Positions 25,808-33,481 of a DNA stretch of 64,000 nt are shown in pieces; within the stretch, counting starts at the first letter, position 1; each line of letters begins with the position of its first letter. The stretch is taken from NCBI RefSeq assembly GCF_014842265.1, contig NZ_JACYVI010000001.1, forward strand, positions 1,035,461-1,099,460, in the 5' to 3' direction. The stretch is from Pseudomonas sp. CFBP 13711. Its GTDB lineage: Bacteria; Pseudomonadota; Gammaproteobacteria; Pseudomonadales; Pseudomonadaceae. Both the position numbers and the translations under genes were made by a program. Under the pieces are notes generated by a model. It saw only the letters and a list, made by a program, of their open reading frames with translations. It ran no database searches and was not told where the DNA came from.

Positions 25808-26971
25808 TTACACGTAGTAAGACTTCAGCGGCGGGAAGCCGTTAAATTCCACAGCGCTGTAGCTGGTGGTGTACGCACCCGTGGACAGCCAGTACAGACG
25901 ATCACCGATGGCCAGGTTCAGCGGCAAGCCGTACTTGTAGTTCTCGTACATGATGTCGGCGCTGTCGCAGGTCGGGCCGGCGATGACGACTTCTTCCACT
26001 TCGCCTTTCTTCTCGGTCCAGATCGGGAACTTGATGGCTTCGTCCATGGTTTCGATCAGGCCGGAGAACTTGCCCACGTCCGTGTACACCCAACGCTCGA
26101 CGGCGGTGCGGGATTTACGCGACACCAGCACCACTTCGCTGACCAGAATACCGGCGTTGGCGATCAACGAACGGCCCGGCTCCAGAATGATTTCCGGCAG
26201 GTCATCACCGAAGTCTTCTTTCAGATAGCGGATGATTTCTTCAGCGTAGGTTTCCAGGCTGTTGGTGCGGGTGATGTAGTTGGCCGGGAAGCCGCCGCCC
26301 ATGTTGATCAGCTTGAGCACGATGCCGTCTTCTTCTTTCAGACGCTCGAAGATCACTTTCACTTTGGCGATCGCGGCGTCCCAGACGCTGATGTCGCGCT
26401 GTTGAGAACCGACGTGGAACGAGATGCCGTAAGGCACCAGGCCCAGTTCACGGGCCAGAATCAGCAGGTCCATGGCCATGTCGGTCTGGCAACCGAACTT
26501 GCGTGACAGCGGCCAGTCAGCCGTGGTCGAGCCTTCGGTGAGGATGCGAACGTAGACTTTCGAGCCCGGCGCAGCCTTGGCGATGTTGCGCAGGTCGGCT
26601 TCGGAGTCGGTGGAGAACAGACGCACGCCCTTCTCGTAGAAGTAGCGAATGTCTTTGGATTTCTTGATGGTGTTGCCGTAGCTGATGCGATCCGGGCTGA
26701 CGCCGCGGTCCATCACTTTGTCCAGCTCGTAGATCGAGGCGATGTCGAAGCTGGAGCCTTTTTCCTTCAGCAGATCGATGATTTCGACCGCCGGGTTGGC
26801 TTTGACTGCGTAATACACTTTGGCGAATTCGAAGCCTGCACGCAGGTCGTCGTAGGCCTTGCTGATCATCGCGGTGTCGATGACCACGAACGGGGTTTCT
26901 TGCTTGTCGGCAAACGCCTTCATTTTATCGAAGGTGCTTTTCTCGAAATAGTCTTCGACCTGGATCGACAT
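25808..26971 (-). CDS. speC: Ornithine decarboxylase, alanine-racemase fold type
   Basis: PLP enzyme converting ornithine to putrescine, the first step of one polyamine route; 387 residues, the same length as the P. aeruginosa enzyme PA4519. Lys57 (YYAVKANP) binds PLP, His186 lies in SFHVGSQ, the glycine-rich phosphate-binding turn is LINMGGGFP, and Cys335 (GPTCDSAD) is the catalytic cysteine of the dimer partner. The start is an ATG with AGGAG nearby (GGAGTCCCCGC). The adjoining piu cluster matches PA4513-PA4519, so the toxin genes are an insertion in a conserved neighbourhood. The leader holds a terminator and promoter described separately, suggesting attenuation. Confidence 0.96.
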   Translation of the reverse strand: MSIQVEDYFEKSTFDKMKAFADKQETPFVVIDTAMISKAYDDLRAGFEFAKVYYAVKANPAVEIIDLLKEKGSSFDIASIYELDKVMDRGVSPDRISYGNTIKKSKDIRYFYEKGVRLFSTDSEADLRNIAKAAPGSKVYVRILTEGSTTADWPLSRKFGCQTDMAMDLLILARELGLVPYGISFHVGSQQRDISVWDAAIAKVKVIFERLKEEDGIVLKLINMGGGFPANYITRTNSLETYAEEIIRYLKEDFGDDLPEIILEPGRSLIANAGILVSEVVLVSRKSRTAVERWVYTDVGKFSGLIETMDEAIKFPIWTEKKGEVEEVVIAGPTCDSADIMYENYKYGLPLNLAIGDRLYWLSTGAYTTSYSAVEFNGFPPLKSYYV

Positions 26972-27087
26972 GCGGGGACTCCTGTTGGCAAACGGTAAAA
27001 AACAATGGGTGTGAGCGCGCGGCTCGTGAACGTCCTCCGTATCCCCACTTTGGTTCGCCTACTTCCCAAGGCTGCTCGGCCGAAAGC

Positions 27088-27180
27088 AAAAAGGCCATGG
27101 GAACGCGATGTCCCGTGGCCTTGCTGTCTCGTCGTCAGTACTTGAGCCGGATGGATCGTTTCCAGCATGGACGTTCGGCG
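27088..27180 (-). ncRNA. Short leader transcript (about 90 nt) upstream of speC, candidate attenuator or small RNA
   Basis: On the minus strand a -35 TTGATC (27209-27214) and -10 TACAGT (27186-27191), 17 bases apart, predict a start near 27180. A hairpin GGCCACGGGA/TCCCATGGCC (27111-27120 with 27093-27102, one wobble pair, 8-base loop) is followed by TTTTTGC (27092-27086), a clear intrinsic terminator on the speC strand, 117 bases before the speC start. The product would be a roughly 90-nt RNA unless transcription reads through into speC. Confidence 0.5.
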
Positions 27181-27185
27181 CGAAC

Positions 27186-27214
27186 TGTAGGACCTGAGGG
27201 GCCGGAGATCAACT
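27186..27214 (-). promoter_or_regulatory. Sigma-70 promoter candidate for the speC leader
   Basis: Minus strand TTGATC, 17-base spacer, TACAGT; four of six consensus bases in each box. The rest of the 535-base gap between speC and 27507, including 27220-27506, shows no further recognisable element apart from an AAGGA ribosome site for the next gene. Confidence 0.5.
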
Positions 27215-27506
27215 AAAAATGTCGCGTTTCTGCCCGTTTTTGCCAGACGGGAATCCACGCGCGTTCAATCAACCCGTAGTAACCGACCGATGTGACAGGG
27301 TGATGTTCCCGGTGGGTGGCAAATGGGCGATCCGTTACGAAAGCCACCTGTCCGTCAGACATCGGCTACCTGATCACCCGAAATGCCCTACGCACCGGAT
27401 CTCTCTCCCCCACGTATCCCATTGATCCTGATCACTAGGGTTGGCGTTCATTCACCTCGCACGAACGGTACGAGGAGGCGAATCAACCCGGCCAAGGATC
27501 AGCGTC

Positions 27507-27731
27507 ATGCAAGAGAACGCCCTTTCCCCGCTGTACAACAACGACATCACCGCCGAGTACCTGCGTGATCAGAATCGACCGCACTTTTCAGACGAGGCGC
27601 TTGCCACGTTCAGTCCGGAAGCCTTGGCTCGGGTAAAAGAGAACGAAGCGTTCAAGCAGGCCCACCCCCCACTGGCATTTTCCGGGTGGCAGCGGAACGC
27701 AGCCAGACCCGCGATGGCGGTGTCATCGTGA
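27507..27731 (+). CDS. Small protein of a PAAR effector locus, unrecognised
   Basis: Protein of 74 residues starting MQENALSPLYNNDITAEYL; the ATG at 27507 has AAGGAT at 8 bases, whereas the open frame from 27441 has none. It is acidic, helical in the middle (DEALATFSPEALARVKENEAF) and ends in PLAFSGWQRNAARPAMAVSS. The next frame begins inside this gene at 27686 and appears to continue the same protein (RVAAERSQTRDGGVI), so the last 15 codons here may be out of frame because of an indel near 27680-27686. Role unknown; proximity to the PAAR gene suggests a type VI secretion accessory function. Confidence 0.55.
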   Translation: MQENALSPLYNNDITAEYLRDQNRPHFSDEALATFSPEALARVKENEAFKQAHPPLAFSGWQRNAARPAMAVSS

Positions 27732-27994
27732 AAGGCACACTGGGTATGAATTTCACGCTCGCTGACGGGCGTGAGGTCGCGGGCGCAAGAGTCGGTGATT
27801 ACGCCGTTTACCCCGATGGCACTGAGGCGCAGATCCTTACCGGTGCAGGAGAAGCGAACAGTCAAATTGCGCTAGTTGGCAGTCGCTTGAGCAACGGCGA
27901 CGAGATCATCAATACGCCCCAGGGACACCTTCTGTTGCTGCAACGCCAGGATGTCGCGTGGCCGGACGATTTCCTTCCTGCTGCGGAGTGTTGA
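27686..27994 (+). CDS. Beta-rich protein upstream of PAAR gene, possibly the second half of the preceding one
   Basis: Frame of 102 residues with apparent GTG start at 27686 that has no ribosome site and overlaps the previous gene by 46 bases. It reads MAAERSQTRDGGVIVKGTLG, then a repeated beta pattern (FTLADGREVAGARVGDYAVY, ILTGAGEANSQIALVGSRLS, GDEIINTPQG). The style is that of a small secreted or spike-associated beta domain. I do not recognise the family. The lack of its own start signal favours it being the C-terminal part of a roughly 160-residue protein begun at 27507. It ends three bases before the PAAR start. Confidence 0.5.
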   Translation: MAAERSQTRDGGVIVKGTLGMNFTLADGREVAGARVGDYAVYPDGTEAQILTGAGEANSQIALVGSRLSNGDEIINTPQGHLLLLQRQDVAWPDDFLPAAEC

Positions 27995-27997
27995 TGC

Positions 27998-28168
27998 ATG
28001 GGATTCTTCGGCATCCACAATCGGGAACAAGGCCTCGATGGAGACGCGACCACCACCGGCGCAATCTGCCACGCCAGTCTTGTGCAGTCATCCCTGGAAC
28101 AGGGCCGGATGGCATTGCGGCTAGGCGACAAGACCAGCCCTTGCGGCGTGTGTGGGGCAGATCGGTGA
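27998..28168 (+). pseudogene. N-terminal fragment of PAAR-domain effector, interrupted by a frameshift
   Basis: ATG at 27998 with GGAG 9 bases upstream encodes MGFFGIHNREQGLDGDATTT...RLGDKTSPCGVCG and then runs to a TGA at 28166. The PAAR domain should continue QIGEIVEGDSRFVWLG, which is found one frame over starting at 28158. Removing one G from the GGGG run at 28154-28157 joins the two. PAAR proteins cap the VgrG spike of the type VI secretion apparatus and carry effectors. The break is either a sequencing or assembly error in a homopolymer, a real inactivating indel, or a slippage site. Confidence 0.65.
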
Positions 28169-29330
28169 AATCGTCGAAGGGGACAGTCGCTTCGTGTGGC
28201 TAGGCATCCCGACCGCCGTGCATAACGCGCTTGTGTTGTGCGCGTGTCCGCCGGGCACGAATCGATTGATTGCTTCGCGGTCAGGGCGCGCGGGAGCCGC
28301 TCGCGTTGCGCCTACTCCTGCGACGCCACGCCACGTGACGCCCACATCGAGTACCCCGCCTTCTCTTTATCCCCACACCACTCGGGCGTCGGGAAAAGTC
28401 TTCGTCCGTACCTTCGTCATCCGCGACAGCGAAACGGGACGACCGCTGGTGAACCGGGCGTTTGTGGCGAGGGTGGACGGTCAGCAGAAGACCGGTATCA
28501 CCGACAGCTATGGACTGGCCCGCGTTGAGGGTTCTTCAGCGGAGTCCGTCGTGTCTCTCCACGTCATGTTCCGCTCGCCAGTGCGAGAGTTGAGTGAGCT
28601 TGCGGGAATGACCACGCGCGAAGTTACGACCACAACGCGCGTGGAGACGTTGATCCATGGGGATGCGCCGAAGCCCATGGTGATCACCGTGAATGATCGG
28701 GCCGCGACGCGAGAGGCGATTATTCGGAAAGTGCGGGAGCTGGGGCACAGGTTTGTCGAGCGGTCGGAGTGGCATGCGACGCCGCCTAAAAAGCCGTTGG
28801 ACCGAGACTGGGATTACAGCATGGTTGCACTTCATCACGCGGGGAGAAGCTACGCATGCGGTATTGGGGCCGAACAGATGCGGTATGTACAAGATTCTCA
28901 AATGGCCGAAAAGTCTGATGACGTCGGTTACCATTTTGGAATCGACTGTTCCGGCGTCGTCTACGAAGGTAGGGACATACGCTTCAAGGGCGAACACCTC
29001 AAGCTTTATAACTCCAACGTGTTAGGCATCGTGCTTCTGGACAACCTAAGTAGTCCAGAAGAGGGCGGAGGGCTGACTGCGGTAGCACGTACGATTTTCA
29101 GTCACCTTGGAATTAACACCACGATGCAAGTGCCAAATATTCAGCAGGAGGCTGCTATCAATCTGATCAGGGCTTTAAACCGCGAGTTTCCTATAAAACA
29201 CCTCGGCGGCCACAGAGAGTTCCCTCATCAGACGGAGGATCAGCATAAAATCTGCCCCGGAAATATTGGAATGAATTTTGTGAAAGTAGTGCGTGCCACT
29301 ACCGGACTACACAGGCCACTACAAGAATGA
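28152..29330 (+). CDS. PAAR-linked N-acetylmuramoyl-L-alanine amidase, type VI secretion effector candidate (main part)
   Basis: Frame of 392 residues whose first 45 (QIGEIVEGDSRFVWLG, then H and LVLCACPPGTNRL) are the second half of a PAAR domain begun at 27998. A linker rich in Pro/Thr and a beta-sandwich-like region (residues about 75-160) follow, then an Amidase_2/PGRP domain from about 200: zinc ligands His228 (VALHHAG), His354 (LGGHREF) and Cys368 (ICPGN), with YHFGIDCSGVVYEGR. This domain cuts the amide bond between muramic acid and the stem peptide. GTG at 28152 is a formal start only; the real one is 27998. The next gene overlaps by four bases (ATGA) and looks like its immunity protein. 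Confidence 0.82.
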   Translation: MGQIGEIVEGDSRFVWLGIPTAVHNALVLCACPPGTNRLIASRSGRAGAARVAPTPATPRHVTPTSSTPPSLYPHTTRASGKVFVRTFVIRDSETGRPLVNRAFVARVDGQQKTGITDSYGLARVEGSSAESVVSLHVMFRSPVRELSELAGMTTREVTTTTRVETLIHGDAPKPMVITVNDRAATREAIIRKVRELGHRFVERSEWHATPPKKPLDRDWDYSMVALHHAGRSYACGIGAEQMRYVQDSQMAEKSDDVGYHFGIDCSGVVYEGRDIRFKGEHLKLYNSNVLGIVLLDNLSSPEEGGGLTAVARTIFSHLGINTTMQVPNIQQEAAINLIRALNREFPIKHLGGHREFPHQTEDQHKICPGNIGMNFVKVVRATTGLHRPLQE

Positions 29331-29668
29331 AAAAGATTATTCTCTTGTTTACGGTGGTTCTTATCATCACAGCATGGACCGTCCTCAACATCGGCTACTA
29401 CGACACGCACTGGGCGGAAGACAACATCACCGTATTTTTTATAAAAAAAGAACCCGCCCTACAAATCGAATTCGAGAATATGTTCGCGACCGACAGCGAT
29501 TTTGATCCGGTGCATGAGCTGAGGGATGACGACCGCCAGGACTTGATCGATTACTGCCGATACCATTTAGGGTATATCACGCAAATAGAGGACGAATCAG
29601 ACAGAGATGGATGCCACAAGGCATATATCGATTCATTCAAAAAACAGACTACAGCCACGACACATTGA
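29327..29668 (+). CDS. Small membrane-anchored protein, probable immunity protein for the amidase effector
   Basis: Protein of 113 residues with a single N-terminal hydrophobic helix (MKKIILLFTVVLIITAWTVL) and an acidic soluble part (DSDFDPVHELRDDDRQDLID, then CRYHLGYITQ). Topology would place the soluble domain in the periplasm, where the amidase acts. The start overlaps the effector stop by four bases, the arrangement typical of effector-immunity pairs. No family is recognised; two Cys residues (about 85 and 99) could form a disulfide. Base composition here is more AT-rich than the neighbours, as usual in these cargo genes. Function is inferred from position and topology. Confidence 0.6.
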   Translation: MKKIILLFTVVLIITAWTVLNIGYYDTHWAEDNITVFFIKKEPALQIEFENMFATDSDFDPVHELRDDDRQDLIDYCRYHLGYITQIEDESDRDGCHKAYIDSFKKQTTATTH

Positions 29669-29675
29669 CTTGAAT

Positions 29676-30593
29676 ATGAAAAAACTTTACTCGCCAGGCC
29701 TGACCGCACTAATTATTTTTCTAACTGGCAATGCCATGACAATGAATTACATCACTTACAAGCAGAACGTGGACTTGGAACCCATCGTCCTTGCCGCCGT
29801 TGCATCGTTGGCATCAATCATCATAGCGTTACCCCTATTCCTGTTTACCCCCACTCCGCCAACCACCACATTCTCTTCAAGACAACTGATCAAGAACTAT
29901 TTTTGGATCACCCTGTTTACGTTCACCTGCTGGGCAAGTGGCTACACAGCTTTGCTAAACCTTAACCCAGCCGTGTTTGCCGGCATCGCCTTCTCGGTGA
30001 GCTCGATCATCATCGCTCTGACGAATATAAGAAAGTCAGGCAGATTGGGCCTATTTGGCTTTCTGCTTACACTGGGCACAGGATGGGTGCTGTGTACTTC
30101 TTACAGCTCAGTCATGCAAGGCAGTGGCATACATGATGATTACGAGCTGGAAACAGGTGTGACGTTTTCAGTAACGTGCGGCATTTCGCTTTATTTAATT
30201 ACACTGTTAACCCAGCGACTTAACAATCTAGGCCAACCCTTCCACAACCTATATGCGCGCAGATCACTGTTCGCTTTTCTGGTCTGCGCAACGATTGGAT
30301 TGCTGGATGGTGCCCTCGTGACCATCGTGTCTGAGGCGCCTCAGTTGACGGCCCTCACCGTGATCTTCCTGGTCCTGATGCAATCAGCACTGGTGCTGTC
30401 CATAAGAACAATCGGCCGACATGTCGTAACGGTGGGTATTGCTGGAACAGCCGTTTACACGCTGATCGTTCAGGTAGCGGTTTTTCAACAGTCCGTTGAC
30501 TCGCTCATGGTCATCACGATTGTTGGGAACGCTGTGGGCTTGATCCTCATGTCATTCACGCAGACCAATTACAACCCTGACTGTCGGCGATAA
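29676..30593 (+). CDS. Polytopic membrane protein, DMT/EamA-like
   Basis: Protein of 305 residues with about nine or ten hydrophobic helices and short loops. Several stretches resemble drug/metabolite transporters (NPAVFAGIAFSVSSIIIALT, a lone conserved-looking central repeat) but the match is weak. The ATG at 29676 begins MKKLYSPGLTALIIFLTGNA; the longer frame to 29607 overlaps the immunity gene. It has no strong ribosome site, follows that gene after seven bases, and is AT-richer than core genes, so it probably came with the effector cassette. It may be an unrelated transporter or a second protective protein. Confidence 0.6.
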   Translation: MKKLYSPGLTALIIFLTGNAMTMNYITYKQNVDLEPIVLAAVASLASIIIALPLFLFTPTPPTTTFSSRQLIKNYFWITLFTFTCWASGYTALLNLNPAVFAGIAFSVSSIIIALTNIRKSGRLGLFGFLLTLGTGWVLCTSYSSVMQGSGIHDDYELETGVTFSVTCGISLYLITLLTQRLNNLGQPFHNLYARRSLFAFLVCATIGLLDGALVTIVSEAPQLTALTVIFLVLMQSALVLSIRTIGRHVVTVGIAGTAVYTLIVQVAVFQQSVDSLMVITIVGNAVGLILMSFTQTNYNPDCRR

Positions 30594-30621
30594 CGACTCA
30601 GCGTCGTCACCGTCAACAGTA

Positions 30622-30645
30622 GCCCGGGCACCAAAGCACCCGGGC
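30622..30645. terminator. Hairpin between convergent genes
   Basis: GCCCGGG (30622-30628) pairs with CCCGGGC (30639-30645), 10-base loop; only a weak CCTTC tail follows. Possible terminator for the opuC operon or the membrane gene. Confidence 0.4.
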
Positions 30646-30653
30646 CCTTCACC

Positions 30654-31838
30654 TCAACTCAGCGCAGCCTGCTCCACCAATTCCGCAGGCGAAACAATGC
30701 TGGTCTTCATCCCGCGCGACTGGCCGGAACTCAGGTAAGCCGCGATGGATTCCTGGGTCACTTCACCCAGGAACACATTGTCGGCATCCAGCACCGGCAG
30801 CCACGAGCGGTTGAACTCGTACATGCGCGACAGCAGGATGCGCAGGTGTTCGTCGTAAGCGGCGGTGGCGTTGAACGGGCGCAGGTATTGCTCGCACGTG
30901 CCGGCCTGACGGTGCAGGTCGCGGCGGCGGACGTAACCCATTGCCTTGTTTTCGGCATCGGTGACGACCACGTAGCGGCGGTCGTTTTCGTCCATGATTT
31001 CCAGGGCATCGGCGACGGGCGTTTCCGGGCTCACGGACGGCGCGTTGTCCGCCGCGTCTTCGGCCTTGACCAGCAGCAGGCGCTTGAGCGTGCTGTCCTG
31101 GCCGACGAAGTTGCTGACGAAATCATCCGCCGGGTGCGCCAGCAGGGTGTCCGGGTGATCGATCTGCAGCAGCTTGCCGGCGCGGAAGATGGCGATCTTG
31201 TCGCCCAGCTTGATGGCTTCGTCGATGTCGTGGCTGACCATGATCACGGTCTTGTTCAGCGCGCGTTGCATCTCGAAAAACTCGTTCTGGATCATCTCGC
31301 GGTTGATCGGGTCGACCGCACCGAAGGGCTCGTCCATCAGCAGCAGCGGCGCGTCGGCCGCCAGCGCACGAATCACACCGATCCGCTGTTGCTGACCACC
31401 CGACAACTCGCGCGGATAGCGATGCAGGTACTGCTTGGGTTCCAGCTTGATCATGCTCATCAGTTCGCGAGCACGGTCGTGGCACTTCTGCTTGTCCCAA
31501 CCCAGAAGCTTGGGCACGACCACGATGTTTTCCTCGATGGTCATGTTGGGGAACAGGCCGATCTGCTGAATCACGTAACCGATGTTGCGGCGCAGGGTGA
31601 CTTCGTCGAGACCGGTGGTGTCCTCGCCATTGATCAGCACTTTGCCGGAGGTCGGCATGATCAGCCGGTTGATCATTTTCAGTGTTGTACTTTTGCCGCA
31701 ACCCGACGGACCCAGGAACACGCAGATCTCGCCTTCATTGACGGTCAGGCTCACTGAGTCGACAGCCTTCACTTCCTTGCCGTTGCTCTGGAAAGTCTTG
31801 GTCAGGTTCTGCAGCTCAATCATTTGTTTGGCGATCAT
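30654..31838 (-). CDS. opuCA: Osmoprotectant ABC transporter ATPase with CBS domains, OpuCA
   Basis: ATPase of a quaternary amine (choline, betaine, carnitine) importer, 394 residues. Walker A GPSGCGKST, signature LSGGQQQRIGVIRALA, Walker B LLLMDEPFGAVDP, followed by two CBS modules (VADALEIMDENDRRYVVVTD and LLSRMYEFNRSWLPVLDADN) that sense ionic strength in OpuA-type transporters. The ATG at 31838 has AGGA upstream and overlaps the opuCB stop by four bases (ATGA); the frame open to 31877 has no site. It is the last gene in the operon order D-C-B-A on the minus strand. In P. syringae, OpuC is the main osmoprotectant importer. Confidence 0.95.
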   Translation of the reverse strand: MIAKQMIELQNLTKTFQSNGKEVKAVDSVSLTVNEGEICVFLGPSGCGKSTTLKMINRLIMPTSGKVLINGEDTTGLDEVTLRRNIGYVIQQIGLFPNMTIEENIVVVPKLLGWDKQKCHDRARELMSMIKLEPKQYLHRYPRELSGGQQQRIGVIRALAADAPLLLMDEPFGAVDPINREMIQNEFFEMQRALNKTVIMVSHDIDEAIKLGDKIAIFRAGKLLQIDHPDTLLAHPADDFVSNFVGQDSTLKRLLLVKAEDAADNAPSVSPETPVADALEIMDENDRRYVVVTDAENKAMGYVRRRDLHRQAGTCEQYLRPFNATAAYDEHLRILLSRMYEFNRSWLPVLDADNVFLGEVTQESIAAYLSSGQSRGMKTSIVSPAELVEQAALS

Positions 31839-32488
31839 TTCAGGAGTCCTTTTGGAGTCAGCGAGCGTTGCAGCCATTGCAGAAGCAGGTCGGCGAAGAT
31901 GGCCAGAATGCTGACCAGTACGGCGCCGACGATCAGCATCGACATATCGCTGCGGCTGATGGAAGCGAGGATGAGTACGCCCAGACCGCCCGCGCCAATG
32001 GTGGCGGCGATGGTCATGACACCGATGTTCATGACCACGGCGGTGCGGACGCCGGCAAGGATCACCGGCACGGCGATCGGCAGTTCGACCATGCGCAGGC
32101 GCTGGCCGAAGGTCATGCCGATGCCCTTGGCGGCTTCACGAATGCCGGGCTCGACGCCGGTCAGCGCCAGGTAGGTGTTGCGCATGATCGGCAGCAGCGA
32201 GTAGAGAAACACCGCTGTGATCGCCGGCATCGGGCCGAGGCCCTGACCGAACTTCGAATAGAACGGCAGCAGCAAGCCGAACAGGGCAATCGACGGGATG
32301 GTCAGCAGCACGGTGGCGCTGGCCTGCAACGGCCCGGCGAGGGTCGGGAAGCGCGTCATTAACACGCCGAGCGGCACGCCGACGACAATCGCCAGCGTTA
32401 CCGCGATGCCGACGAGGGTGATGTGCTGCAGGGTCAGGTGCATGACCTGATTCCAGTCCAGATGGGAGAAAGCGCTGAGGAAACTCAT
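31835..32488 (-). CDS. opuCB: Osmoprotectant ABC transporter permease OpuCB
   Basis: Inner membrane permease, 217 residues, five or six helices, with the EAA-like loop GVEPGIREAAKGIGMTFGQR (about residues 110-129) that contacts OpuCA. Similar to the permease at 33482 but encoded between the binding protein and ATPase. Start and stop overlap the neighbours by four bases on both sides (ATGA at 32485-32488 and at 31835-31838), so the three genes are translated as a unit. Confidence 0.95.
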   Translation of the reverse strand: MSFLSAFSHLDWNQVMHLTLQHITLVGIAVTLAIVVGVPLGVLMTRFPTLAGPLQASATVLLTIPSIALFGLLLPFYSKFGQGLGPMPAITAVFLYSLLPIMRNTYLALTGVEPGIREAAKGIGMTFGQRLRMVELPIAVPVILAGVRTAVVMNIGVMTIAATIGAGGLGVLILASISRSDMSMLIVGAVLVSILAIFADLLLQWLQRSLTPKGLLK

Positions 32489-33453
32489 GGTTTCTCCTCC
32501 TGTTTTGCCGCCGACGCCGGCGGGACCGGCACGCTGTCGGCGGAAGGATTGATCGGATGCTCGCGCAGGAATTCTGCCGCCACGACGGTAGGACTTTCGT
32601 GGTCGACGTCGATGCGCGCGTTCAGCGTACGCATGGTCTGGTTATCCAGCAGCGCGGCAAGTGGCTTGAGCAAATCGGCCAGTTCCGGGTGCTTGTCGAG
32701 GTACTCTTTGCGGATGACTGGTGCGGCGGTGTAGTCCGGGAAGTAGTGCTTATCGTCCGCCAGCACCTTGAGTTTGAACGCGTTCAGGCGGCCATCGGTG
32801 GTGTAGACGAGGCCCGCAAAAACCTGCCCGTTGCGCAGCGCGGTGTAGACCAGGCCGGCGTCCATCTGACGAGTGTTTTCACGCCCCAGGTTCATGCCGT
32901 AATGCTTGACCATGCCCACCAGACCGTCGGAACGGTTGGCGAACTCGGTGTCCAGCGCAACGATGTGACCCTTGTCGGCTTCGGCCTTGAGCACTGTGGT
33001 CAGGTCAGACATGGTGTTGACCTGCGGATACTGCTGGGCAATTTTGTCCGGCAGAGCCAAGGCATAGGTGTTGTTGAACTTGGACGGCGACAGCCAGACC
33101 AGCCCCTTTTTCGCGTCCAGTTCCTTGACGCGCTGATAGGTCTGATCGCTGTCGAGCTTCTCGTCGACATGGTTGTAGGCCACCAGCGACACACCGGTGT
33201 ATTCCCACAGCAGATCCAGCTGGCCGCTTTCCTGAGCACTGCGCGCCAGGTTACTGCCCAGGCCGCCGGTGATCTGGACGTCATAGCCCTTGTCGCGCAG
33301 GTATTGAGCCGTCAGTTCGGCCAGCATGGTCTGCTCAGTAAACACCCGCGCGCCGATGCGCAACACGGGCATTTCAGCCGGTGCATCCGCAGCCTGGGCG
33401 AAACCGGACAGCAACAGCCCGAGGCCCATGATTAATGTGCATAACTTCTTCAT
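32485..33453 (-). CDS. opuCC: Osmoprotectant ABC transporter periplasmic binding protein OpuCC
   Basis: Binding protein of the quaternary amine transporter family, 322 residues. Signal peptide MKKLCTLIMGLGLLLSGFAQA is cut before ADAPAE, with no lipobox. Family motifs RIGARVFTEQTMLAELTAQY, GLGSNLARSAQESGQLDLLW (written as one 20-residue stretch) and YTGVSLVAYNH are present; the aromatic residues of the trimethylammonium cage lie among them. GAAAGGAA precedes the ATG. 28 bases separate it from opuCD upstream. Confidence 0.95.
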   Translation of the reverse strand: MKKLCTLIMGLGLLLSGFAQAADAPAEMPVLRIGARVFTEQTMLAELTAQYLRDKGYDVQITGGLGSNLARSAQESGQLDLLWEYTGVSLVAYNHVDEKLDSDQTYQRVKELDAKKGLVWLSPSKFNNTYALALPDKIAQQYPQVNTMSDLTTVLKAEADKGHIVALDTEFANRSDGLVGMVKHYGMNLGRENTRQMDAGLVYTALRNGQVFAGLVYTTDGRLNAFKLKVLADDKHYFPDYTAAPVIRKEYLDKHPELADLLKPLAALLDNQTMRTLNARIDVDHESPTVVAAEFLREHPINPSADSVPVPPASAAKQEEKP

Positions 33454-33481
33454 AGCAATTCCTTTCTCAGCGGGGCTCGAG

